A stretch of DNA of 64,000 bases from Macrocystis pyrifera. Taxonomy: Eukaryota > Sar > Phaeophyceae > Laminariales > Laminariaceae. The position numbers and the translations under genes were made by a program. Numbering within the stretch: position 1 is the stretch's first letter; the number at the start of each line of letters is the position of its first letter. Below are positions 24,401 to 34,600 of this stretch, piece by piece. The stretch covers positions 7,083,930 through 7,147,929 of the forward strand of contig JASSKH010000007.1 in the NCBI GenBank assembly GCA_031763025.1, in the 5' to 3' direction. The notes beneath the pieces were generated by a model, which saw nothing but the letters and a program-made list of their open reading frames with translations, was not told the origin of the DNA and searched no databases.

Positions 24401-25276
24401 ATGTATGTTGTGTGTCGGCCGCACCTAGTGCGAAGGCATGGTATTACGTAGGCTATTAATGCATTACGGTGTGTTATCTCTGTGTCGTAGTCTGTGACCA
24501 CAGAGCTCGTATCTTTCTAGGGTGAAGAATCAGCACGGACACTGGGCTTGCTGGATGTCGACGAGTAGAAGAACGGTTTAATGTGAAGAACACACACACA
24601 CACACTCGTACAACTAACAAGCACCTGCCCGTGCGTGTACAACTGCGGCAGCAGTAGATAGAGGGGGCGTCAACATTGGGTTGTACTGTTTTATGGAGTG
24701 TACATACCGCCGTACCGTACATGCCTGACTATGATTCGTTGAGGAGACTCAGAGGTAACCAAAGCAAAAGAAGATGACCCTGACAGGGGGAGACCATTTC
24801 GATGGCACTTTTGCACCACTCACCACGGTGTAAATCAGAAAGCGAACATTTGCCTCCGGGTCGAGGGCGTTGTTCTCCCTTCCGAGGTGCACCCAGATAA
24901 GCGGCCGTTTCGTCAAGCAGGTTCCCCGCACGAACAGCTTGCCGGAGGAAGCCTCTGTCCCGAAAGTCTGGGCTTGCTCCAAGATGCGGTCCACCCCTTC
25001 GTCGATCCTCCACTTCAGAGTGTCAATGAAAAAGTCGGAGACCCTTTTCCCTGCCACGGGCTCAAGGCGCCACTGCGCCGCCACCAAGTATCTCCAGACT
25101 GCCGATTTGCCTGCATTGATTTTGACGGAGGAGCAGAGCGGCGAGGCCCGTACCTCCTCGATCGTTTCTTCCAGCAATGCTGACTGGTTCGTGGTTAAAC
25201 TAGGCGGCTCTCCTTCCCACCCCCACTGCTGCTGCTTGAGGCGGTCATCATCGACCGGCGATACCGGCACCCCCAT
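12425..25276 (-). CDS. Sec14-like CRAL-TRIO lipid-binding protein
   Basis: Four exons: 25276-24824 (ATG with A at -3), 14178-14110, 13429-13256 and 12625-12425. All are phase 0 with GT-AG borders, giving 298 residues. Exon 1 has the CRAL-TRIO N-terminal helices (AVWRYLVAAQWRLEPV, TLKWRIDEGVD) and runs through SGKLFVRGTCLTKRPLIWVH to RFLIYTV. Exon 2 adds ERAIASM...GKGQFCVV. Exon 3 adds IDCSLAGAG and the typical MLRYPSRLGNMFIVNAG. Exon 4 supplies KVVVVSGTDEQRQEVLLGHL and an S/E-rich tail. This order is that of Sec14/phosphatidylinositol-transfer-type proteins, which bind or exchange phospholipids or other hydrophobic ligands at membranes. The ligand cannot be predicted. The open frame extends upstream of ATG 25276 with a hydrophobic stretch, but it has no ATG there. 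Intron 1 is 10,645 bp and packed with repeats. Confidence 0.87.
13210..13226. repeat. Poly(G) tract beside a splice donor
   Basis: About 17 consecutive G on the + strand lie about 30 nt inside intron 3 of the minus-strand Sec14 gene, just past the donor at 13255. On the transcript this is a poly(C) run. Confidence 0.8.
14672..15200. mobile_element. TIR element, ~530 bp
   Basis: Sequence at 14680-14800 (TACCTGATTAGACCAAC, then GCTCCAGGAACT and TGTACTCGGC) is repeated as the reverse complement at 15075-15200. Arms are about 120-150 bp with moderate divergence. No transposase is visible. Confidence 0.55.
15385..15743 (-). mobile_element. tRNA-derived SINE, second family
   Basis: Read on the minus strand, the element begins GGCACCGGTGGTCTAGTGG, a tRNA-like 5' end with an A box (TGGTCTAGTGGTTA), followed about 35 nt later by a B-box-like GTGCGAATCCCAC. 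The body contains GCGATAAAAATGCAAGGCACG and ends in an A-rich tail near 15385-15410. The body phrase GCGATAAAAA...AAGGCACG recurs in the SINE family at 26, 54 and 63 kb, so the two share a central segment but carry different tRNA heads. Confidence 0.6.
16410..16620. repeat. GC-rich GGCCCG repeat tract
   Basis: The phrase ACTCATGGGCCGCGGCCCGG occurs twice (about 16410 and 16495), followed by CGGCCC units at 16541-16565 and related GGCC-rich sequence. It is simple-sequence DNA with strong secondary structure potential and no coding signal. Confidence 0.6.
17270..18070. repeat. Local degenerate duplications
   Basis: A ~170-bp segment (CTGTCCACAGC-ACGTTCGGGCCG through TACAGCAGTA-TAGT) occurs at about 17285-17440 and 17520-17660. 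A second segment (GGTTGTA-ATTTTTCGTCTCC, GAAGCAGGAAACATA) occurs at about 17690-17790 and 17945-18030. This is ongoing tandem duplication within an intron. Confidence 0.65.
17838..18147. repeat. CTG/CAG trinucleotide tracts
   Basis: Interrupted CTG runs occur at about 17838-17878 and 18083-18147. They lie in the Sec14 intron on the non-coding strand relative to that gene, so they encode nothing in the mature transcript. Shorter CTG/CAG runs are scattered through the whole window. Confidence 0.8.
18458..19300. repeat. Dispersed ~850-bp repeat, copy A
   Basis: This copy is collinear with 32095-32964, sharing ATCCTGAGCTTTT, GGGCCCAAT, CACGAAAACACCTCGTGAGT and AGAGTAACC blocks in the same order. 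No open frame is conserved between copies. Both begin near a GGGGAC phrase and end near GACGCTTGGGTGC. The class is unknown. Confidence 0.7.
21246..23954. mobile_element. 2.7-kb fold-back: 1.1-kb inverted arms
   Basis: The left arm 21246-22380 and right arm 22813-23954 are reverse complements along their whole length, with small indels. The outer ends are GGCGCTTCGCTCCG (left) and its complement (right). The spacer is 432 bp. Each arm carries an open frame reading outward to inward in mirror orientation, with the shared peptide TVSTGLHA-RATGLTVEERE then FTRTESVARWSREGRAAYEA (minus strand about 21725-21870; plus strand about 23310-23460). It has no recognised domain. It could be a fold-back transposon or an inverted duplication; no transposase was recognised. 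Confidence 0.75.
22625..22703. repeat. 39-bp tandem duplication
   Basis: The unit TGGTGAGAGGRTCGGTACTACTGCTGTAAGCTGTT-type sequence occurs twice head to tail in the spacer of the fold-back. Confidence 0.8.
24519..24605. repeat. Short dispersed repeat, copy 1
   Basis: This ~90-bp block, with GTGCTGGATGTCGACG-like and AGAAGAACGGT phrases, recurs at 52093-52185 in the same orientation. An (AC)n run closes this copy. Confidence 0.65.
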
Positions 25277-26447
25277 TTTTTGAAAGCGAACGAAGCTGGT
25301 TGCAGAGGAGTACAAGAAGAAGAGCAGAAAGGCGCTGCCTGCACTTCGAAGCACAGCAGAGCTACGAGTATACTCGTGCTACTTCCGTAACCGCAAGTAT
25401 TTTCCCACGAACGCTTCGAGGTCTGCCGAGTCTACAAGTTTACGGCTCGGCGTTTACGGTGGCAGTAATGCTGCTGATCGTGCTGCATATAGTGGCTTCC
25501 ACCCCTACGTATGAGAACTTTCTCGGGAAGATTTTAATTTGTTTATAGGTGTTGGGCCGAGAAGAAAACGAGCTCCCACTCGTCGACTTCTCCGGAAACA
25601 GAAAACGGAGATACCATCTCGTAGAGTACTCCTCTCCGTAGTCACACAAATAAACTCGATCAGCGATATCGATCTCCGGAAAAAAATTGGAGAATCGCAG
25701 AACCGCGATCCAAAAACGGAGAAAAACGACAAAACGCCATTCATCATCATGGCCTCGAGCTTCGTGACGGGTGGTGTGTTTACGCGCGTGCTGCTACAGG
25801 CTATGCCAGCTTCGAAAAAATGATAGATTCGACAAAAATGTTGGTATATGATATAGAGAAATAATAACTCCTTCATATCAATCCGAGACTATCCCACGGA
25901 ACGATCGGTTCGGATTGGTTGCGCTGTTTGTTGTGTACATACAGGTTTTGTTTTTTTAGGCTGGCTCTACGCAGGACTCTTTTTTTTTTTGCCTTGCCTT
26001 AATTGCCTTGCCTTATTGTGCCCTTTTTCTTTCCCCACACCGCCGTCCGTATGCCGCTATCTTTCTCTCCTTCGTGTTGCTTCGTCCGCGCGGCAGCTAT
26101 CTGTCCGTCCTGAGTACGTATATGCTTTCCATCTAGCAGCCTTTCTGATATCCTTGCGTCATTTATTGTACTCTTTCTGGTATGTTTTATCTCTTGTTTT
26201 TTGTTCTCATTTATTTTCCCGTTTTTTGCTTGTTTGTTCAGTGTTTGTTTGTGTAATGTGTTGTTCTGTGTAGTGTTCTTGAACCTGGGTACGCTGGCAC
26301 TTCACTTTCACTTTCTTGAGACCCTTGAATTTGCTATTACTTTTTCGTTTTTTGGTCTTCCTCTGTCACAGTCTGGACCACAGAATCAGCATCTCTGAGG
26401 ATAATAAGGAATCAGGACGGAGACATTAGGTACGTAGGGTGTTGTAC

Positions 26448-26592
26448 TTTTTTTTTTTTTACAGATTCCTTTCACTTTCCATCCTAATTCGTAGTAAGAG
26501 GTTTTACCCTCGACGACCTTCTGGACAAGCCGTGGTCACAGGTGTCTTCCCTTCTCCGCCCCGGTACGTGCCTTTATTTTTTATCGCGCTGA
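26448..26592 (-). mobile_element. SINE 3' fragment
   Basis: A poly(T) run followed by GAGGTTTTACCCTCGACGA, GGACAAGCCGTGGTCACAGG and GGTACGTGCC matches the 3' half of the SINE copies at 54 and 63 kb (minus strand). The tRNA-like head is absent. Confidence 0.75.
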
Positions 26593-26879
26593 ATCATGAT
26601 GAAGCGGGGTAGAAACGAAGACAACAACAACAAAACAGCAGGGCTGCTGTATAGATAGGGGAATATTTTTTTTAATCATTTTTTTTTTTTAAGAAGCAGC
26701 TTGCTGGCTGTGCGCATTACGGCTAGCTGGGCCAAGGCATCGAGGAGGACGTCATGTTGTGCACGGCGGTTGGATCCTCCAGGGGTCGGGCTGTTCGTTG
26801 TGTTCGGACGTTCGGACTAGGAAGCACTCTGTCTGGTAAAGGTTCGGGCGTATACGAGCTGGGCCAGCCGAGAGATATA

Positions 26880-27830
26880 TGTACTGATTATTTTATAAAT
26901 TTTGAAAATTAAATATACACGTCACAGCTGTGAGTTCGACTGATTAAATAGTTGATACTCAACTTTGCAAGCTGCGTAATACGCCTCGTCTATGCTATAT
27001 GCCATTTTTTTACCGAATTTTACAACGTATTTCAAAATTATTAAAAACGTATTGTGATAAACCGAGCTGATTATTATGTGGTGGTTGATCGGCGATGCCC
27101 CGCTCAATTGCACAGTGTTATTTGATTTAGGTTAGACCGCATTTATTATAATCCATCTTTTGTGCATATTGATATACGTGGTATATATATATGTGATTTT
27201 TTTTACACCGCCGTGTTTTGTGATAATGCACCAACCAACAAACAAACGGAAGACTCTCGCCTTTTTAGTTTTTTTTCATTTATTCGAGGGATATGACCGA
27301 TACATATACTATACATACAACGCTCCGAAAAAATACTTAAAACGGCCGTATAACTTGTCTGGAAAAAACATAATCACTAGTGGTGGTATTAAACAAATAC
27401 ATACGAGTACTCCGTTTGTCTGCAAATAAATGCGGTTCAAATATATATATATATGAGGTTTAATTTTTGAACAGCAAAACTCGCAAAATTGAGCGGGGCA
27501 TGGCGGAAAAACCCACATTTATTTCTCGTAGTTACGTGTTTTTTTATGTATGTATGTGTGTGTATGAAAATCAATCAATCGTGTTTTGGTGATTTTAATA
27601 TATCTTGAAAGGGGGGCGAATTGGGCAAGAAATTAAATACCGATCTTCTCCTAGGCTCTTTAGGTACGCCTCCACAAATTTTCGCCTTGATCGGGAACGA
27701 CGATTTTGTGGCGAATTTTGTGTTGAAAAAATGGCGTTTTTGAGTTTCCGCCGATGACTCGTTGAGATCGAGTCGGAATAAAAAATGTCTTAATTTTAAT
27801 ATACTTTTTTTCTGTCCGTGCAGTGTAGAG
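26880..27830. other. AT-rich island
   Basis: This stretch is visibly richer in A+T than its surroundings and contains the TIR element at 27095-27501. One part (about 26925-27010, CGACTGATTAAATAGTTGAT) recurs as the reverse complement at about 31240-31325 and in degenerate form at 30220-30300. It is probably a set of nested mobile elements. Confidence 0.5.
27095..27501. mobile_element. 407-bp TIR element with possible 4-bp target duplication
   Basis: It starts ATGCCCCGCTCAATT and ends with the exact reverse complement AATTGAGCGGGGCAT. The flanks show GGCG on both sides (27091-27094 and 27502-27505), a candidate target-site duplication. No transposase is encoded. Confidence 0.6.
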
Positions 27831-28600
27831 TGTCAGGGTCAGCGCCTCCAAATTCCGAGTCCAAATTCGCCGTGGTTCACGAGATACGACCTTCGGATGG
27901 TTTATCCATTTTTCGGCTGGCCCAGCTCGTAGGGTGTAGAGTTTGTAGCCCAGAGACTATTCACTATTATTATTATTCGTACCGTGTCCGGTATCCGGTA
28001 GGTAGGACTGGTGCAATCGAGGAGGTCCAATCGAGTCCGCACGTCCACACTATTCCGAGAAATTTCTTGGGCTATTGCAGCTTTTTTTTTTTTAATGCAC
28101 CCGGCACCCAGCCCACCAGTATGTATATACATATCATCAGTATCTATTCATTCGTACAGCAGTACGAGAAACGTTTTTTCAAAAGTTCAAACGTTGACGC
28201 AGAGCGGAAACCAGTTCTGCATCAGCGAAGCAGCAAACCAACTACTCTTCTTTCTAGCTTCTAGCCGGTCACGTCTCTCGGTCTCTGGCAGCCCCCCCAA
28301 GCGCAGAATCTAGCAGCACACCAGTGGATCGGGCTTGCAGCCGCTGTTTCCGTGAGCCTCGGCGCAGCTATCGTCGATTATTCTATCGCGGGTACACAGG
28401 GTTGACGACGATAGCGTCGCAGCTGCAGCAGCAAGCCCTTGCTGGTTCTTTCTCAATTTGCTTGTTGTTCTTGGTTGTTTTCTTCTTGCCTTCGTAGCGC
28501 GACACGCGCGTCGGGTCTGCCCCAAGACCCACAAAAGCGGATCCACCTACAGCACATACAAGAGAAGGCGAAACGCAATACGTAGAATAAGAGAGCAAAC

Positions 28601-31600
28601 ATGGGGCGCCCTTTGATATCTTCCGCCCTGCTGGCGCTCGCGATGCTTACTACCGTGGAGCGAGCATCGGCCTCGACCGCTGCTTTTTGTGGTAGCCCTC
28701 TGCTGTGTCGAGGTATCCGGGCAACTTATTCTCGTCAGGGAAGCATGGGTGGTGCGTCGCGGCAACCCTTGCGCACCAGGCCCGCGATACGGGCGTCGAG
28801 CAGGCAAGGACGCACTATGGATGTCGGCGAAGAATTCGATCATCTTGACGAGGTGAGTCGAGGGGAGGAGACTACGAGTAGTGCCGAGGGGTAGCTACTT
28901 TTTGTTTGTTTAATATGTTATTTTAATTGCAGGTACAACAGCAGCAGCAGTCAATGAGTAACTTGCGGTACGGCTTGCCTTTCAACCGTCGACGAACCAA
29001 CTCGATCTTACTCATCCCTTTCCTCTGGAGCCTGGAGTCTGGAGTCCGTACCTGGTACTGGTATGCCGTATGGGCCTATAGGGTAATCCCCCCCCCCGCA
29101 TGTCTGAATACTCTTTAGAATTACGTAGCGATTGCGTATGTCGGTATCATTCGTACCTGGTTGGTGCATCTGTGCGGTCTTGAGGATAAACGAGCACCTC
29201 TTTGCAAGATCTTTGTGCGGACACACAGGGGGGGCTGCGGGGCGGATATATCCGGCTGCTGGATACAATTTATTCCATCCGCCTCGGTAGACGGGCCACA
29301 GGCAATAAATCAGTAAAATACCTCGACTCGTACCCTTTTAATACGAGTGATACCCTGACAAGTATGCCAGGGCCGGGCCGGTATAGCGCACGAAAAACAA
29401 CAGGGCAACCACCTACAGGCACGAGAGCACCCACCCACGCGTGTCAACCGACCGACCCCCACCCACCCACGAACCCATCGACGAACCCGCCAACCCACCC
29501 ACCCACCCGCCTCATGCATCTACAAACAAAAATGAAAAGAACAAACACCCGACGCTTCTGCCCCCCAGAGGCGTGCACTCTGCTCAAGTACGTGCTACTG
29601 AGCGATAAAATGATGTCATACTCAACCCATACAAAATTGCTGTAACCAAAACGGGGAAAAGTACCACACTAAAACCCATACAATTACTCACAGCGTACAC
29701 GCTATGTTGCTACTCGTACGAATGACGTTGTGGCACAGTCAACGCCGTCGGTATTAACTTCGTTGTTTTTCACATATATATATGCGCTGTGCGCGGCCGC
29801 CCCCCCCCCGCTCCCTCCCCTCCCGACTTTTCCCGGCCTCAAAAATAGTGTTGCTCGCAGAAGAAGCGGTTGCTCTGTACTCTGTACGCGGATCCATGCA
29901 CGATACGAAGTTGATTGTTAGGGTATACGTATATTCGTTGAAGGCGTATATATGTAGATAATGAGTTCGTACTTGATGCTCCCTCGTCCAGAGGTCAAGC
30001 CTTCCTGCTGCAATCATCGCAGAGTGGTATCGGAGTACTATTAATAGGCGGAACTGGGCACGAGAGAGGCTGGTCCATCTCGCTTCCCGTTTGCGTCGTG
30101 AACCAGGTACATCCCGATAATAATTGCGCATGAGGACCGTCCACGGAATCGAAGATACCCAACGGAACGGTGGGCCCCGCCCCTTTCCCGCCCCTTACCC
30201 GGCCCCCAGTGTTTTTATGTTCAAATACATCAGCTGTGAGTACGACCGACTTGATGAGTGGTTGAAACTCAACTCTCCCAGCTGCGTGATACGTCAGACA
30301 CGCTCCTCGCGCGTTTTTAGGTATGATATGTGTATGATATTGTATACCAGGTACCTAGTATCTCGGAAAACACACGCTCAAACTGCGAGAAGGTAATATT
30401 AATACTGGTAGACCCTTTTTGGTTTTGGATGTTTGGTTCTGAACGATAATAATATGACGATTATTACAGCATGTATATACAACATTTCAGCAGTACCACT
30501 CTGGACGGAAATATAATACCCGTTCAAACATCAATATAAAGACCAAGCGGTCCCTATATTTGCACCTACAGCAGAGTGGTATTCGCACAGCCACTCGAAG
30601 CAGCCCGGGCTACGTACTGGGTTTCGTCAAGCGCCTCAGTTAAACTGCAAGGAGTTTTTCGGCATGCGCGCAAGCAAGCAACGTACGACTCGAGCTGTTG
30701 TGCGCTCTTTGCGTCAAAAGGAACTACTGCTGCTATCGCGGTGTTGTTGTTGTCGCTCTTTGAACTACTGCTGTGCTGTTGTTGTAATATTTGGTGAGTC
30801 TTTCAGTCGCGTGACTGAAATAGAGCTCAACGGGCACGTGTACGTCAGTCAGCCCCTTCTAACGCACGCATCACGAAACGGCTGATAATAGACTCCTCAG
30901 TGTTTTCTGGTCGCTGCGCTGTACTGGTGTGTGCCTGTATCGTGTGCCTCGTGCACAGGTGGAAACCAAAAAAAAAAAATCATGTCATAATACGTCAACG
31001 AGCACGTGTACGTCAGTCCAAAAAAAAAAAAAATCATGTCATAATACATGTTGCAACATCATATCAATATCCCTTGTTCGGGTTATATAGTATCAGTGCG
31101 CAGAATGATTAGTTAAAATTGTCCTGTTGACCCGGGCAGCATCCAGGGGAGCCGCTGGCCTATATCTTTGACAAGGAATCACATATAGAATACGCGCGCT
31201 CGGTTTATCACAATACTTGTAAAATCCGGTAAAAATGGAATATAGACGAGGCGTATTACGCAGCTTGCAAAGTTGAGTATCAACTATTTAATCAGTCGAA
31301 CTCATAGCTGACGTATTTCAAAATTTATAAAATACGTCAACGAGCACGTGTACGTCAGTCAGCCACTTCTGACGCACACCTCACGAAACGGCTGATAATA
31401 GACTCCTCAGTGTTTTCTGGTCGCTGCGCTGTAGTGTGCCTGTATCGTGAGCCTCGTGTGCCTCGTGTACAGGTGGAAACCAATAAAAAACAATGCATGT
31501 CTTGAAAAATATTAATGGCATGAATGATTTAACATATTTCTCCCATAAAAAACAACTACCTCGGTCTCAAACATCAATAGTAGTACGTACGAGTTCTATT

Positions 31601-34600
31601 ATTAAATAGTAGTGCAGATAGAAATGGCCGTTGGAACCTGATTCGTACCTGTTGTACGTACGAGTATAGTGTCGGTTGGGATAGAGACGAATACTGCTGA
31701 GTCAGCACAGATTACACTATTGTAGTGTAGTTGGTACTGCTTTGAATGATGCAGAAAGGACAGTAATTACCAGAGGTGGTATGTGAGGTATGAGGTATTG
31801 GAATCGTATTGGTAGTACTTGGGAGGCGTATCTTAGATAGAAACCGGGGATTTTCTGCGAAGCACTCAATCTCCTCTTAGTCTTCCATCGTGCTCGAAAG
31901 GAATAAAGCTGCTCTTGTTCCATCTCTAAGCAATCCACACACGTTAGTATCAACCAGTACCTGCTCAATAGGCAAACCTGGCAAGGGATACAAAGTGTCC
32001 CATCCTGATCTCAATATATACAACAGCTGGATGTTCGTCGAGTTATTGACGCGTTGAGGAGTGAATGAAACCGCGTTTTGTTTATGATAGAATAAGGGGA
32101 CGCTGGCACGCTCAGGAGTGCGTCGTGAAGTAGCCGCGCGTAGGCGTTTCGGCAACATATATATACGACTTGGAAATAGAATGAGAGATTGGCAATCAAG
32201 ATCCGTATTTTCGTGGTTGTAAATTGGTTGACGCAAATATACGAGAATCCTGAGCTTTTTAGCCCATTTTTGCACTTTTTCGGGCCCAATTACGTACTAG
32301 CATGCATGGTACCCATCATGGGATCGTAGTTTTGCGCCAGGCAACATCTTCGACGACGACTGCCTAAGATATATATCTTCCGCCTGGAGAACAGCAATCT
32401 TCTAGTGAAGCCCGTTTGTTCATCGGTGAAGTGGCCGTTGTGCTATGCATCGTCCCTGGCGTGAAACGAAGCTTTTATCGTTTTTGCGAGCTTTTTTCCC
32501 GCTACTCGCTCGCAACTTCGAATACACGAAAACACCTCGTGAGTCGTTTCTCGCTGCCTACGACTGCCGTCTGGCGCACCCGACGCCCTCACAGACCCCA
32601 TCATGAGCATCCCTCAATTTCGCGGGCTGTAATTCCTGTGCAGAGTTGTAGCCGTCCGCAAGTGAAGTGCAAACGTTCAGTTGGGGGTTGTTTTTGGTCT
32701 CATTTTGTACATCCTAAAAATTGGACCACAGGAGCACCTGTTACTCGAGGTGTAGGCCTCTGTTGAGAGCCTGCGGGGGATCAGTCTCTAGAGAAACACA
32801 AGTCAAGGTGCTGTGATGAACCTCTGACAAAGTCACCGTCGCTCTCCGTTGAGCACGAACCAGCCGAAGTTCTAAATGCACCGTGTTAAAATAGCGATGT
32901 TTTTGTCTGTTCCGATAGAACATCTAGATGTTAGAGTAACCGGAAACCAGGGGACGCTTGGGTGCAATCAATGAATGGTGATGGGCTTCCGAGCCAAATT
33001 TTGCTTAACTTGGATGAAGTCGTATCACATTTAGGAAGGGGGTGGTTGAACAAAATTGTAATTCTACAGTAGTTGAAAATAAGTTGAAAGGGAGGGGCTT
33101 AGGGGAGCTCGGATTAACTCACCCGACAGAGACCAGAATCGCATTAACGCTACGAAACCCTCGTTCGTGACTCTCGTTGCTGTTGCTAAGTGTTTTTTTT
33201 TCCGGGTAGGACATAAAATTACGCATTTGGCAAAAGTCAGATTCGGTCAGAATCAGAATATGTACGCCCTTCCACTTGCCACATCCGAAATTTGAAATTT
33301 GAAACTGGGATCGCTTCTCCCCTCACAATTCGCGTGTGCAGATTTCGGGAATGCCAGCAACCATCGGTATCGGCCCACTTTTCAGCGACTTCAACGCCAC
33401 CACGCATCTCATCGACTACCCTCCTCAGCTTGTCGGGAGGGGCACCAAACCCGGCGGCGCTATCCGCAGGACGGCGCACTCCATCCTGCCCACCGGAGGG
33501 TTCTTCAATTTCGCGGCCCCTAAACACACCGTCCTCCCGGAGTATTCGCTCGAGCCGGGGGGGGCTCCTGCTTCCCCCGCTCCCACCGCCGTCGCCGACA
33601 CCGCTTCGGCGGTTGCTCCTCGCGACCATGCCGCGAGCGCAGCTGCAGAAATTGCGCGGAAAATTGCTGAGGGTGGGAACTCGGTGGGCCAGCTTGGTGA
33701 CGACGACCCCCCCGTGATAACGCCTCCGAGCTTTCAAGCGGCAGCCATTCAGAGCGTCACGGAGCACTTGGATGTGCGGGAAGGGCGTGCGGCGGTGACG
33801 ACTAGACCGACCAGGGGGCCGGCCGCCATCGACTCGACGCGTGTGCCGAACCTGTGGCTTGCCGTGGCGCACTCGTCTAGCGTCAAGACCGGTAAAGCGT
33901 TAAAGGTGGAGGTTGACGGCGTGCCGCTGGTGCTGTGGAGGAACGCAGCGGGCTCAGTCAGCGCGATGTCCGACGTCTGCATTCACCGGGGGGCGAGCCT
34001 CGCCCGCGGATGGGTGGCCACCGACCGCTTGGTCTGTCCATGTGAGACTTTGTGCGTGCTACACTGCAAATGGCCGGGACCCCCCCCCCGTGCACAATAT
34101 GGGCGTACAAACATCCTTGTGGAGACCTTAAACAATGCAGCATCCCTACAAGGTGTCGAAAACTTATATATTCGGTACGCCTTCGCAATGGTATGCTACA
34201 GTGTTCAATGTCTCCACAAGGATGTTTTTTACGCCCACATCGTGGAAGGGGGGACTCTCGGACATCTATGTGCCTGTACGGCGGTTGCGACTTTGCCCAG
34301 TTCCGAGAAAAGGATTAAAAGATGCTTGGCTCTTAACCCTGACCCTATCGGTTGCCTCGACTGCCTGGGAGAATTCTCGGAGGCCAACTCGTGAATACCA
34401 CTGCTGGAGGGGAAGAGCGGCAGATGTCCTATTATTCCCACTGACTTTAAATAACAGAGTTGACTTGCTGTGCGCACATGTACGCAGGTGTACGCACGTG
34501 ACGCACGCTTACGCACGTGCACGTGCGTGTACACACGTGTATGTAATAGCACTGCTGACCGTATTTTTTAGTAGCAGTATTGATAATTGCGCGAATGATG

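Larger units (their letters stand above)
14179..24823 (-). other. 10.6-kb first intron of the Sec14-like gene
   Basis: No conserved coding exon was found between the two phase-0 borders, which join YTV to ERA as expected for the family. The intron holds a TIR element (14672-15200), a tRNA-headed SINE (15385-15743), GC-rich repeats (16410-16620), local duplications and CTG tracts (17270-18150), one copy of an ~850-bp dispersed repeat (18458-19300) and a 2.7-kb inverted repeat (21246-23954). Open frames on either strand look like shadows of these. Confidence 0.7.
25277..28600. other. Divergent intergenic region
   Basis: This separates the start of the Sec14-like gene (-) from the proposed first exon of the Rieske-fibrillin gene (+), so promoters of both should lie here. 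It contains a SINE fragment (26448-26592), an AT-rich island (26880-27830) with a TIR element, and pyrimidine-rich sequence at 25950-26300. No coding exon is supported. Confidence 0.5.
28853..33341 (+). other. Proposed first intron of the Rieske-fibrillin gene
   Basis: A GTGAGT donor at 28853 and a GTGTGCAG acceptor at 33341 are both phase 0. The interval holds (CCCA)n at 29440-29510, dispersed repeats at 30220-31490 and repeat copy B (32095-32964). A short open stretch after a TTGCAG at 28931 could be an alternative second exon (starting VQQQQQSMSNL); no domain supports it. Confidence 0.45.

Noticed and set aside
28932..29118. Second exon of the Rieske-fibrillin gene starting VQQQQQSMSNL
   Set aside because: A good acceptor but no convincing donor of matching phase, and the sequence degrades into TACCTGGTAC repeats; mentioned as an option only.
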